Made by a program: the position numbers and the translations under genes. DNA of 64,000 nt from Acanthaster planci (Eukaryota > Echinodermata > Asteroidea > Valvatida > Acanthasteridae). Numbering within the stretch: the stretch's first letter is position 1; every line of letters starts with the position of its first letter. Of this stretch, positions 13,345 through 26,700 are shown piece by piece. The notes under the pieces were generated by a model. It had not been told where the DNA came from. It searched no databases and saw nothing but the letters and a program-made list of their open reading frames with translations. The stretch is from NCBI RefSeq assembly GCF_001949145.1, contig NW_019091403.1:715391-779390 (forward strand), read 5' to 3'.

Positions 13345-13413
13345 TATGGTGTTCCATATGTGCCATCCGGCGTCGCATTTTTCGACGGCCTTCGAAGTTT
13401 TCGACGGGCGTCG

Positions 13414-14118
13414 NNNNNNNNNNNNNNNNNNNNNNNNNNNNNNNNNNNNNNNNNNNNNNNNNNNNNNNNNNNNNNNNNNNNNNNNNNNNNNNNNNNNNNN
13501 NNNNNNNNNNNNNNNNNNNNNNNNNNNNNNNNNNNNNNNNNNNNNNNNNNNNNNNNNNNNNNNNNNNNNNNNNNNNNNNNNNNNNNNNNNNNNNNNNNNN
13601 NNNNNNNNNNNNNNNNNNNNNNNNNNNNNNNNNNNNNNNNNNNNNNNNNNNNNNNNNNNNNNNNNNNNNNNNNNNNNNNNNNNNNNNNNNNNNNNNNNNN
13701 NNNNNNNNNNNNNNNNNNNNNNNNNNNNNNNNNNNNNNNNNNNNNNNNNNNNNNNNNNNNNNNNNNNNNNNNNNNNNNNNNNNNNNNNNNNNNNNNNNNN
13801 NNNNNNNNNNNNNNNNNNNNNNNNNNNNNNNNNNNNNNNNNNNNNNNNNNNNNNNNNNNNNNNNNNNNNNNNNNNNNNNNNNNNNNNNNNNNNNNNNNNN
13901 NNNNNNNNNNNNNNNNNNNNNNNNNNNNNNNNNNNNNNNNNNNNNNNNNNNNNNNNNNNNNNNNNNNNNNNNNNNNNNNNNNNNNNNNNNNNNNNNNNNN
14001 NNNNNNNNNNNNNNNNNNNNNNNNNNNNNNNNNNNNNNNNNNNNNNNNNNNNNNNNNNNNNNNNNNNNNNNNNNNNNNNNNNNNNNNNNNNNNNNNNNNN
14101 NNNNNNNNNNNNNNNNNN
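13414..14118. other. Assembly gap (705 N)
   Basis: Run of N. Long frames reported across it are artefacts. Confidence 0.99.
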
Positions 14119-14400
14119 CACTTGTGCAAGCTTTTTGAGTGAAAAATGTCCCCGTACTGATGATTACTAGTTGCCACAAAAATCAAACCCAGTATAGTAG
14201 GCCTATTGTTCACTCTGGTTGGTATGGTATTTGCCATCTTGCAGACATGCTTCCCGAGGGAGCGTTTATCGCATTACGGTCTATAATCTAGAATGTAACT
14301 ACTCTTGGCGAAGAAATGTCACGCACCAAAACTTAGAGAAATTTTACTTTTTCTTGGTTGAAAGAAGCTGTCAGTAATACAAAATCACAAAAAGTTTTCC

Positions 14401-14475
14401 GAAAATGCGACGGTGGTCGAAAAATGCGACGCCCGCCGACAAATGCGACGCCGGCTGAAAAATGCGACGCCGGAT
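14401..14475. repeat. Tandem repeat, 18-19 bp unit, about 4 copies
   Basis: Four diverged units of the form gaaaaatgcgacgcc plus four variable bases at 14401, 14419, 14438 and 14457. It belongs to the right arm of the inverted repeat that flanks the gap and may explain why the gap did not assemble. Confidence 0.6.
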
Positions 14476-14742
14476 GGCACATAGGGAACACCATAATTTG
14501 CGACGGTCCCAAAATGTCAAAGTCCCACCTGTTTGAAATTAGTACAAAGTGCAGGGTCGGAGGTGTACCAGACTGCGCTCCGATCTAACACACGGTACGA
14601 TCCCACCGAGGCCCAGTTCTAAAATCGACTCGCGTCGCGTGGCCAAATCGTGCCAGTGGGAAGGAACTGTTTGAAGGGCAGTAACGTTGCTTCATCTCCC
14701 AGTAGTAAGAGTTTGTGGGAAGACATAGTAGGACTATCCAGG

Positions 14743-14788
14743 ATGCGTGAGAGATATCTGTTGGTTTGTTGGATTGGCCTGTCGATCG
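14743..14788 (+). CDS. Signal-peptide exon of aminopeptidase P copy 1
   Basis: ATG at 14743 encodes [15 protein letters not shown] and ends at a strong gtaagt donor in phase 1. The next exon at 15289 begins in matching phase and continues [13 protein letters not shown], so the pair makes a classic secretory signal with likely cleavage near SA-SP. Assigned by phase, composition and proximity, not by homology. Confidence 0.65.
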
Positions 14789-17700
14789 GTAAGTGCATGC
14801 CCCTGTAGCACGTTCCTACCTCCATGATTGTACTAGTGGCGGTCGATCGAGGAGTACAACCGAAGGGCCGGGGGGCGTATCTGGTAGTCGTACAAACACT
14901 CGCAGCTGGGTATAATTAACTATGCGTGACCCACCGTGACAGGCTCACGACCGAAAACGAAGCCTGTTGTCTTCAAGTGTGTATCGTTTGAAAAGCTCAC
15001 TGAGTCATCTTCAAAATCCCCGAAACCCCTTTAGTGTTCACAGTTATTCCGCCAGACAGCTCGTACATTCCCGATTATATAGGAAAAATAACTGATCTTG
15101 GATCGATGAACTTGAAGTCGACCGACGTATATTGTAGAGAAAGAAAGATCCTATTCATCGTTTCCGATGATAGCGATTTGTTAATTGATCGCCCTCAGGA
15201 GAAAGACTTAAAGACCGATAAGATTTCGAAAGAGCTGCGTGTACAAAAAGGGGGAAAATTAGTTCAGGAATCTGGTGTTTCTTATCAGGGTTGTTGTGTG
15301 AATCCGCCAGCCCGATTGCCGGCGGGTCCGGGGGAGGTGCAGAGAGGGAACGCGGTGGTCGCGTCCGGCGGCAGTCCGGTGAAGATGTACGAGACTGCAC
15401 TGCCAACGTGAGTCTGCCCTTCGCGCCAAGTTGGTGTGAAGGAGAGGAAACTTTACCCCTCAACATTCACTTCATTCCTTGCTGGTGTTAATTACTATAG
15501 TCATTTTCCGATTATTATAATGTGAGTGTAGCTCGTGGAAATATACCACCCCATCATTCAAACGATTTTGGTTTTTTCCTACCGATTAATAGCAAATTCG
15601 TGATTTGTTTCCTTTTATTTTAGGCTTGTTTCTTACGCGTCTGAAACACAGCATGATTGACTTGTTTAGTGATTACTAAATCTGCTTGTGATTGCATGGA
15701 CACTTGCCTTTATTCAGTTTGTGAGCAATTTGTGGAACAAAAGCCCCCTTCTTAACTTTTGAATTCGTAAGAAAATTATATTAATTTCTGAAAATCCTTG
15801 AACCCTACCGTCAGATATTTACGCCGTATCTTGTTGATATTGTGCCATTTCAGCCGCCCTACCTCCCCGATACGGTGACGGACACAACGCAACGAGTTAG
15901 CGACCTTCGGGCGCAAATGGCATCCAATGGAATCGCTGCTTATATAATCCCATCGGAAGATGCGCATGGGGCAAGTACACCGCTTTTCATGTGATAGGGC
16001 GTTTTATTTGAGTGAAGAATTAATATTTAATAAAGAAACGCATACGCGCCGTTTGAAAAAAATTATGACGCCTGTCGGAATGACGCCTGAATTTACAAAA
16101 AAACTGTAAGTAACAAAATGTGCTGTTGGGTGGTGAAACAATTGCATCAAAACACTTTACGCGACAGATGGTTTGACAGCAGCACATTGAGTTTTCAGTA
16201 GGGCTGATTTTTTTTTCAAACGTTTTCTTCGAGAACCGAGCACATGGTACTTAACATTGAATTACGTTAATGAAAGGGAAAAATGAAAACATTCAAAAGA
16301 TTAAACAAGGAGAACACTAAACCACGACGCTCAACAAACATTGTATTACGTCATCAGAGTAAAATTTGACTTGAAACCAAAATTACGAGTGGTAGTTTTT
16401 TTCTGTTTGTTACGCAGAGTGAATATGTAGCCTCGCGTGACACGAGGCGTGCCTTCATTTCGGGTTTACTGGGATCAGCTGGTGAGTGTTTTTATAAACC
16501 ATCAGATTTGGGGCTGGTCCAGATTCTGTCTAGGAGAGGTTAGCTGTGCGGGGGAAGGAAACAGGTGTCCTTTATATCTCGTTTTTACAAACATTTTCCT
16601 ACTTTGGTGACAGTGGAGTAGCTAGGATTCTACTACTGGGGGCACAAAGGGGGCACCAGCATCGTGGGGGGGGGGCAAGCATTCCGTGGTATTGTTTTTT
16701 TGGGGCAAGTTTAGCCTTGTTCAATATCCATTCATCCGTTTTTTTTTAATAGTGGGGGGTCAGGAATTTGTGGGGAGGGGGCATGTTAGCCCAGCCCCCT
16801 GGCTACGCCACTGTTTGAAGAAGGGTTTCGTGTCCTTCAACGTTACTGAAGTCGTAAAAGAGGTTTTTTGGCTTACCGATGGACGTAAGTTGGTAATTAA
16901 CCTTGGTGTCTCCTTCATCAGGTTTGGCTGTGGTAACAGCTTCTGAGGCTAAACTGTGGACGGACGGGCGGTACTTCCTGCAAGCAGAGAAAGAGATGGA
17001 TTGCCAATGGGACCTCATGAAAATTGGTAACAATTGTTGAATAAAATCTTTCCTTCATTTCCCCCCTTTAATTTGTTCACTGAAGCAGAATTGTGACCAG
17101 TCGGTCGTTCCAAGTGATTGGCATGAGTGGATTAATAAAACAAGGGCGGAAGGACCTTATCCACGAAGTCTTTCTGATAGTTGATGATAGTACTGAATAT
17201 TTATTTAATTCTGAGGGTAATGATACTTCTTGATTTCTGTTATGTCCAATAAAAAAATTATAAGGGCTGGAAAACGTGAAATTTAGGCCTCCAAGACCAG
17301 GCCCATTATAGGTGCATTTTAGACCCTCCTATTTTATTTCTTTGGTAGGAGCCACATTTGACGACCCAAGTCCCGAAGAATGGCTGGCACAAACACTCAG
17401 CGACGGGGACCAGATAGGCTTTGACCCCGCCTTGATGTCAGTCAGTACGTAGCCATTTGGACCATAATGCTGAACTTGAAACGGATCCTGGTCAGCCTCC
17501 ATCCAAGCTATGTAACCTGGCAACCTTTGGTGGAATTCAATCTTGTTGGAATCGACACTTTCATCGCTGGAATTTTATATTTCACGACAGTGGACACTTA
17601 AAGAGGCATCAAAGTTTGGGCATACAAGTCCTCTTTATCTGTAGTCAGTTTGAAATAAATCGTTTGATCCAAATTTAATGAAACTGTCTTGCTACACACA

Positions 17701-20700
17701 GCAAACCCTACATTCTTCTATCAAGTTGAATTACTGAACATTCGGAAAAGGATCCAACTTTACTATTTTGTCTATCACTGAACATCAGAAATTCTGGTCA
17801 CTTTGAAATGTTCACTGCTGCTTTCAAGCTCTCTGATTGAGATTTTGTGTCGGACTGTCAGTACATCAATCCCGGCCACACATATCTTGTCAGTGACTTG
17901 TGTTTCTCACCGCCAGGTGACTATGAGTACTACACTGCCGAGCTGAAGAAGCAGCAACCAGCGAAGACCATAACCATGAAGTCCATTCCCAACAATCTTA
18001 TCGACGCAATCTGGAGTGACCAGCCTCCCTACAATCCTGACACAGTGATCACCATCTTGGATGCAGCGAAATACACAGGTAGGTCCACCCACACTAGCTG
18101 CCCATCACTGAGACCGGTTGACGTATTCAAGCGTCATTCCTACCGTGCACTTTACTTGACCCAAGTTCGAACCACATGGGCAGATCTGTGGATTGTGATT
18201 TTGATATTTATTCGGGCATACTGACCAGGTATTCTCTACTTACCTCTGTGATCCTAGTTCGTATCTAGCACAGGCCTTTATATGGACTTTGGTCTTTTAG
18301 TCTAACTTAGTCACATTATAAGCATTGCCCTTACTTTCAATCGTATAGCCTATGGTTAAAATCCCATCCATGCTGACGATCTGTGTAATACTGAATACTT
18401 TGTTACCCGCAAACTTTTTTCTTTAGCTTCACAAACACATTTTCCAACATCCCCATTGATATCTCCCGGTCAGCAAGGTTTAATACACTTATACACGCCG
18501 ATAACCTTGGTGTTCAGTTCCCACGTAAGTTTGGTGTAGCTGCTGTACCATTTTACCGACAGGTGAAACGTGGCAGCAGAAGGTCATAGACGGCGCGCCC
18601 GGCCAGAACAGCACTCGGCAACAACTACAGATGGTCAAAGGGGAGACGATAGATGCACTGGTCATTACCAAACTAGATGAGATTGCGTGTAAGTCTTCCT
18701 GAATGGAAATATCTTTTCTCGTTTCAAGCTCTCCGAGTACAGACCGGCTCGTGGGGAGTGTTCCCCGGTTGATACAGGGACAGAAGTCTGAGGGGACTAA
18801 ATGACCTGGAAATCCCACTGTAAACAGTGTCAATATATTCCTAACGAAGAGCATAGTCGTTTGAAACAAACAAATGTTCGAGCAACATTGGATGTTTAGG
18901 CTCCCACTGTGTTTAAAACTTCAGACAGCAGGGTCATTTTATAAATCTGTTTTTTTTAATCGTGTCCCTACCATAACTCACCTTTATGTAAGTTTACAAC
19001 ACACTCTTTAATTTCAAAGAGTGATTAAGTAATGCAAATTACCTGCTAAACAAAGAAAACAAGTTTGAAGTAGATTTCAATGACATTCCAGTATCAAACT
19101 ACGCAGGTTAGTTGTGTCTGGGACACAAAAATGTCACACTTTTGGACCTCGCATTTACAGAATGACCCTGAAGGGAAAAAGGTATGATTTTCAGGGGTAA
19201 CAAAACACTGTCTGATGTCGCTTGTAGTTTCAATCCCCCATTTACATGTGTACATCTCTCATACTTTATTCTCACTGTTCTGATCTTATTCAGGGCTGTT
19301 CAATCTTCGGGGGGATGATGTGCCATACAACCCAATGTTCGTTTCGTATGCCATTGTCACCAAGACGGACACCCGGTAAGTTTGGCAAATACGAACAGAA
19401 AAACCACTGTGAAACAGTTTAAATGTTTGTCAATTAGTAATAAGATGTAGGACAAACAGATCTCAGTTCATTGGAGTTTTTCTATATATATAGAGTCAAT
19501 TTGGTTTAAGATGTGCAAAAATGTAAATTTGGGCACTAATATCTGACAAAAGTAAATAAACATTCTATTTCTGTTTGTCTTTCAGGCTGTATTTGTACAA
19601 CAGCACGTCAACAGACAGGGTTCCGGCAGCTGTGAAAACTCATTTAAACGTGAATGCGAATGGACTTTCATGCATTTCAGACCGTAAGAATATTGGCAAG
19701 AACTACTGACAAAGTGACAATTACTGACAAAGTGACAATTACTGACAAAATGACAATTACTGTCAAAGAAAATGAAACTGCGAGGATGTCGACAACATCA
19801 ACAAAAATTTTGTTTGGGCATACTCGAAATGAAACATATATTTTCATGTACATGTACGTGTATTCAATTTGTAATGATTGCGAATCAAATACATTTAAAC
19901 TGTATTTTTTTAAAGCAAATCTCCGAGTCACACTTTTGTTAAGTGTTCTCAATCAACAGAAAATAACTCCAACGTGGAACCAAGGAAAAAAGGAAATGAC
20001 AAATGAAATACCAATATTGATCTGAATGGGGCGCACAGTCCCCAGCGAGAAACATCACTATACTGACAGGAAAGCACCTGAAAAACTAATGAAAAATTTG
20101 AAAGAGACCTTTTAAGATGCCTTTCTTAAACTCCGTATCCCCTCAATGAGATCTCAATGATTTGTTTTGTTCTTTACTCTGTACAGCCTGCGTGTTAGTC
20201 AAAGACTATAATGACTTCTTTGCTGACTTGCAAAGCCTCAACCGAACCTTGGCAGGGAAGATTTGGATCAGCGATCGGGCCAGTTACGCCGTCTACGAAT
20301 CCATCTCGGTCAGTTCAAGTCTCAGTTTGAGAAACAGGGAGAAATTATTGTTTAAAATTGTTTAAAGTTTTTGAAATAAATAAATAAATAATAATTATGT
20401 ATTTACATCCATCAACAATCCAAGGATATATCAGACAAAAATTTATTTTAGTGAATTTGGAAATTCTTTCTCAGCCAAGCATGTCAGCATATTTGGGTAT
20501 ATTTTCGGACCATTTTTGCTGGTCCGTCAAGTCATTATCTCTGGGCAGGAATCCAAGGCTCACAAAAGTTTGCTTGTCTGTCTGTAGGCTGAGAATCGCT
20601 ACGTTGCTGCATCTCCTCTTCTCCTCATGAAAGCAGTCAAGAGTGATAAGGAAGCGCAGGGCATGGAAGACGCTCACGTAAGACGAACGGGAGAGAACAT

Positions 20701-23700
20701 AAAGGGGGAGGATCGGAGGGGAGGGAAAAAAGTCTATAGACTAATCAAATCAGTGATCCATCGTTGGTTCACTGACACCAGAACCCACCTAATGGATAGT
20801 GTGAACCAGCTCAGGGATCACTGATCGTGATCCCTGGCAGATCCGTGTGAAACGAACAGGCCCAAAGACATTCTAAAAGCCATTTGCGAGTTAAATCTGA
20901 ACAAAATCTAGTACACTGAATTATCTGATTGCACATAAACAAAACAGTTTGAATTCCCCAGGCACTGTTGCTAAACCTCGAGATTCAGGACAAGCTTCTG
21001 CATAATGACCACCATCTTTCGAATGGACTGGTTCCTTTGTGCCCTTCTTATCCATTGAGAACAGTGTATTGTAGCAAGGCGTCTCTTGTGCTAATAAGCT
21101 GTGACTGTTATGGACACTTCTAATTGTTATGTTCGTAGAATTTAAAGAATTCGGTATACCAGATTTTATTCAAATTTAACTCGCAAAAGGCTTATTGGTC
21201 AAAGAAGCATGTCACGCGTGTGTTCCACTTGCCCACGAGCGTTGTGCCACCTGTGCACGAGCGTTGTGCCACCTGTGCACGAGCGTTGTGCCACCTGTCC
21301 ACGAGCGTTGTGCCACCTGTCCACGAGCGTTGTGCCACCTGTCCACGAGCGTTGTGCCACCTGTGCACGAGCGTTGTGCCACCTGTCCACGAGCGTTGTG
21401 CCACCTGTCCACGAGCGTTGTGCCACCTGTCCACGAGCGTTGTGCCACCTGTCCACGAGCGTTGTGCCACCTGTCCACGAGCGTTGTGCCACCTGTGCAC
21501 GAGCGTTGTGCCAGCGCAGTAGTTGTTTCTAATTCTGGTTTGCTGAAGAATTGGCACTTTCACTACTTATCTAAATTGTAATTGTCATTGACGTGCGTTC
21601 AGATTTGCTATATCCACCTTGTAACTTAAGACAACAATGAGCAAGTTCAAGTAACAACCACGTGACAGCCACTGGTTGACTTTGCCTGGTACCCAAATGT
21701 TATTTTGTGCTAAAATTTACCAGCAGTCGACAAATGGACGCTGCTCGAACTTGGCTAAAACTGCTCACCTAAAGCAAGTCTATTTCAAACGGAACAATGG
21801 CGCACTTGATTTTTCTAGCATGTGCGTACAGCAGATATAAATGACGCGTGCGTGCAGATATAAAGACACTGTGATGCTGGTCAGGAAACATATTATTTTC
21901 TGATGTTTTATCCAACAGGCCATGGACTCCATTGCACTCTGTAACCTTGGTGCCTGGATGCAGAAGACAGTAGACAGCCTTGAGGTAAAATAAAATTCCC
22001 TCAGTGTTCGTCCCCTACCTGAACCTTCACGTCATGAACTACTGGATCTAACCCCTGTTTCAGACCAGCATTCCAGAGTCGCATGGAACCAATTTAAAAG
22101 CAAATTTTGAATTAAGTAGGGCAAAAATTGGACTTTTTGAAGGTGCAAGATCGATAGCGCAACTTGGTTTTAGACGTCGCTCTTTTCATGGGCCGGACCC
22201 AATGTGAATGTACGTATAAAGTTTGTCAATCGTCAAGCAAAGTTGAATTGGGTCGACCCGAATCGTTCCTCATTCTGTTTGGTTGGGTGCGACTCTAGCT
22301 CAGTAGAACGGCTGTCTGATACAGACGTAGGTGTTCCTCGTATGTTAGCTTTATAAACACTGCAGAGTCACATCTGTTTTACAGGAATAACGACCCTGGT
22401 TTTCTCAACATTTGGGGACACGTTCAGCAGAATTCAACTAAACATGTCCCGACATTACCATCCCTAAACGACACCGAGAAATTAAGATACTTTCGACAAT
22501 GTGACTAAGAGGGAAAGTTTTTACATGGGCATCACTTACCTCATCCTGAAACAAAATGGAAAATAAGAATGAGGAAAAAACTGAAACAGAAATGAAAAAA
22601 TAATTGCATAACAAACAAACAGACGAACGGACGGACAGACGGACGGTGGGACGGACGGACGAAAATTACCTCCTTCCAATGTGAATAGTTTTTTTTATTC
22701 GTTTTCGACGTGTGCTCCCCTGGAAATTCACCCTCCCCCGGAAAAAGTGCTTTGCCACCCCCAACCCCTCTGGAAAAATGCTGGTAACGCCCATGATAGT
22801 TGGTGAAGCTCTTGTGTATAGTGTTTCACTCGGATTTCAAAAACAGGACTTGTTCACTGATTGTTCCTTTCTCTGAACCTTTTCGCATCCCAAATGTCAT
22901 TATCAAAGTCCTGTTTTATTCAGTTATCTAAATGTTTTGCTCCATTTCTAGAGTTTTACTCGTTTATCTTCCTGCAGGATCCCATGACAGGAGACATCAA
23001 AGTCATTAGTGAACAAATTGTCATGCAAAAGTGCGTGGATGAGAGAGCGTAAGTAAAGAACATCGTCCACCTGATTAGGGTGTCGTTAACGAAAAATTCA
23101 ATTTACATACAAGAATATTCAGCTACACTAAAACTGATCGAAAGTGTCAATACGGGCGATTCACTATAGGGTGCCTCCAAGAGTTTGCAACGCGTTGGCC
23201 AACGAAAATGCGCAAAATCTTTCGACCCTTTGCAAACGCGTATTGGGTCGACAGATTTCGCGCACCGTGATTGGCTAACGCGTTGCTAACTCTCAGGGGC
23301 GCACTATTGTGAATCGCCCGTACTATTAGGCCCGGGTTTTTTGTCTGTCTCGACTCTCTACAGGAAGTTTGCAAGCAACCGAGGTCTCAGCTTTGGAACC
23401 ATCGCTGGCATGGGTCCCCACGGTGCTATCATTCACTACACGTAGGTCAAATCTTTCACCAGATTGAAGATTTTATAATAGTTCTATGTGAGAATTATAA
23501 ACATAAAGAACGCAATGACATTTTCAGACTTATAATTAGTGCATCTCTTCTGAATGTTGTAAAATTTATAAATCTTCAAGAAATAAAACTGGTGAATTTT
23601 CTTCTGGTAATATCTGTTCTGTTTTGTTTTTTTTTACTTCACTTGTTTGTTTTTTTCAAAGTAAACAAAGGTACAATATTCCACATGTGTGCAAGTCATG

Positions 23701-26700
23701 AGCATCTTCATTATGATGTTTACATTCTCCATGGTGGTAAGAAACAGTACCAAAGAATGGATTATTGTGGCTGTCAAATTTAAGCTAGCTCCATTTTTTT
23801 GGTTTTTCTATCAGATCAACACCGGAAACTGACGTTCCCGTCACCAAAGCCGGTACTTTCCTTCTGGACTCCGGAGGCCAGTACTTGTAAGTGATAGCGA
23901 AACCTTGATTGATATTCAAGGTGTGTTAGACATTGGGATCTCTACATAAGAACCCCTTCTCCGCACGGTGGCGAAGTGAAAACGTAAACCCACGGGTCTA
24001 AGGCCCAGTGGGTTTACGCATGGAAATGTGTGTGAATAGCTGTTCGGGATGTTGTTGCCAGGTGATAAAGCGCCCTCTCTCATTAACTTCCCTCTCATTA
24101 AGGATCACAACCAATGTACGATCATTTTAAGGCTATTGTCAACAATTTAAAAAAAATCCCTTGAAGATTGAATAGTTAAAGGAGGGACATTAATTTTCAA
24201 ATTATTGTGAAAGATCACGCTAAATTTTAACCAAATTTTTAAAGAGGGGATGGAATGGAGCCAAATGATCGTAGGGCTGTACAAGCTTCGTTTTAAACAT
24301 AGTCTTGTCAGAAACATTCCTTGACTTGTTTCTACATCTGATGACCTTCTGCTTCACGATACTTCCTCCAAAATGGAAACAGACTAACGCCTAAGTCCAT
24401 CACCATAGATAAACCTATACATGTATGTCGTGTATGTATCTTAATACAGCTGTGACCGTCTGATTTCCTTGTAAGCTGTGAAGATTAACACAGATTAAAA
24501 TACAAGTTTACGAAATAATATTTCCGGTACTTTTTAGGGAGGGTACCTGTGACATCACCAGGACGTTCCATTTTGGCACGCCCACTCCATTCATGAAGGT
24601 GAGTAATGACGTTACCGGCAACCAAATCAAACATGCAAATAAGTTCATCAATACTTGAGGTAAAAAGGCTGGGATGTCTGCCCCAAAGACCTACATTTGC
24701 ACCCAAGCGTTTGAATTGTAAATTTCAGTTTATTTCAGTTTTAAACTAAGGGCAGTCTTACATTCGAGGAGAAAGTTTAAGAAGTCGTCATTGACGAGGT
24801 GACGTACAGTGACTATTTCTATCGGTCTACAGGAAGCTTACACCAGAGTACTGCTTGGAAGCATTGATCTAGCCATGGCAGTGTTCCGTACTGGTATTTA
24901 TGGTACGTAAGGGCATGATTTTGTGCCAAGCAGTTCGAAGTTTCTAAATGTGAAACATGCATCTCATTCTGACTTCTGATTCCACAAGATAATGAGGCAG
25001 TGAAGAGTGTTGACGTGTAGGGCAGGGGTTCAGCTATAGTAGTCTCCAAGATTGCATTGTAGTTGTCATGGCAATACATCAACAAGCATATCTGTTGCTA
25101 ATCATGTCACAATATACTGTCGAAATGGAGTCTTTTATTTTGAGAATACCCAAACATCCCAAATTAAAAAAAACACGAAAAATACAACCCTCTTGGCCTC
25201 ACACACACATGAATAGTACACAACCTCACAAAAAGTAAAAGTTTTAAATGAAAAGATACCATTTTCCGTTGAAAAGGGCGTGACATTGATTCGATTGCGA
25301 GGAACCAGCTGTGGTCAGGCGGTCTGGAGTACAACCATGGAACTGGACATGGCATTGGTCACTTCCTCAATGTCCATGAAGGTCAGGACTCTTGTATTTC
25401 TTATATACACCAATCTGAAGTGCCCCTTTTTGAACATAATCTTTGGCAAGGGGTGGGTAACATTAACTGACTGCGTTGCCGTGAAGTAGTACGGTCTGAT
25501 GTCAGGGGAACAATTTAAGCCTAGTGAAACAAAGAAATTTGAGTATTTTCCCTGGCCCCTGCAACTTGTATAACCACCATCCAAAGTCTTCATTGTTAAA
25601 GTTTTGGCTTACAAAATAAAAGTTTCAATGCTCTCAAACGCAAGCTATGTATCACTGTGAAAGATCAGATGAAGAGACGAAAAAAAATTAAGACCTACCT
25701 TTAATTTGTTTTAGTCTCTGTTTGTTTGTTGATGCCTTCTTTCAACAGGATTTTGATTGACCGGAAGGGAATCCTAATCTACAGAAAATATGGCAGAAAA
25801 AACAAAACAAAAAAGATGGCAATATTAAACCACTTTTGTGGTACAGTTGATAAGTTAATAACAGTTACTGATCTGGGCGTTACAAACTCTAGTAAGAACA
25901 ATCATCTGGTTGTGATTGAAACAGAGCCCGATCCAGTCCTTTCTTTTCAAGAAAGAAGTGAATAGAAACCGGAACCACAAACTGAAAGCAAACTTCGACT
26001 TCCCTCATTTTCAGTGCTAATCTGAAGTCTGTATTGTAGTCCATAAATCTGAATGAAAATATTGCAAGCCTATTTCCTTTTGTTTACCGCCAAGGTGGAA
26101 TTTCCTGACACTTCTGAGTACATGTACATAATTTTTGCTGCAGTTTGTAGACTCACTGTTCTTTCCTTAGCTGCAGAAGAATGAGAGCTTGGCAGTGGAA
26201 TCAGCTACCGGCCCCAAAATACGAATCCTGAGTCTCTGACCATTTGATGCGTCCGTGGAATATGATTACAAATGCAATTGACAGAATCCATCTGATGAAG
26301 TTATCTTTTCGTTGAACTACTAAGCAAACGCCTTGATAATTTGCCTTAGTATGACGATCTGGTTGATGCACTTTATGTCACTCGTTTCAACCGTTACTTT
26401 CTTCACCTTCAACAAATCCCTGACAGGGCCGGTTTGGTTTTCTCAGAGTAAGGATACAGGCATAGCCAGACACAAACCCTTGCAAATAAATACGTTTCTG
26501 TCCGATGGTAAGATGATACATCTCGACAACCACAATGCAGAGCTGTATATATAGAGAGAGTAGCGCCAACTTCAGACTTTGGAACCACAATGGATGCTAG
26601 CTGAGCTAATTCAGTGTGCACTCCGCCATTTTGGTTCCAACAATTGAGACATCGTGTCGCAACTCTCTCTGTAAACAGCTCTGACCACATGCAACCGGCT

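Larger units (their letters stand above)
13345..14495. repeat. Long inverted repeat flanking a sequence gap
   Basis: The arm at 13345-13413 (tatggtgttccatatgtgcc onward) is the reverse complement, with few mismatches, of the arm ending at 14495. The interior is mostly unsequenced. This suggests a fold-back element whose centre could not be assembled. Confidence 0.5.

Noticed and set aside
13218-14237. Long open frames on both strands across 13414-14118 (and similar at the other gaps)
   Set aside because: They are translated runs of N.
15034-15411. 125-residue frame overlapping aminopeptidase exon 2
   Set aside because: It is out of phase with the family-supported exon at 15289-15407 and has no motif.
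21241-21504. CRISPR-like periodic repeat
   Set aside because: Units are contiguous with no spacers and the DNA is animal nuclear sequence.
21192-21581. Several frames of about 90-128 residues on both strands
   Set aside because: They are the 22-bp minisatellite read in all frames; no gene.
22285-22345. tRNA A-box-like word (tctagctcagtag)
   Set aside because: No proper B box or cloverleaf; perhaps a SINE relic but not supportable.
25726-25965. 79-residue frame after the His exon
   Set aside because: The phase does not match the upstream donor, in-phase reading hits a stop after two codons, and no motif is present.
26170-26240. Possible terminal exon with ISYRPQ-like peptide near the Glu exon
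   Set aside because: No acceptor in the right phase, and the frame that resembles the family hits a stop.
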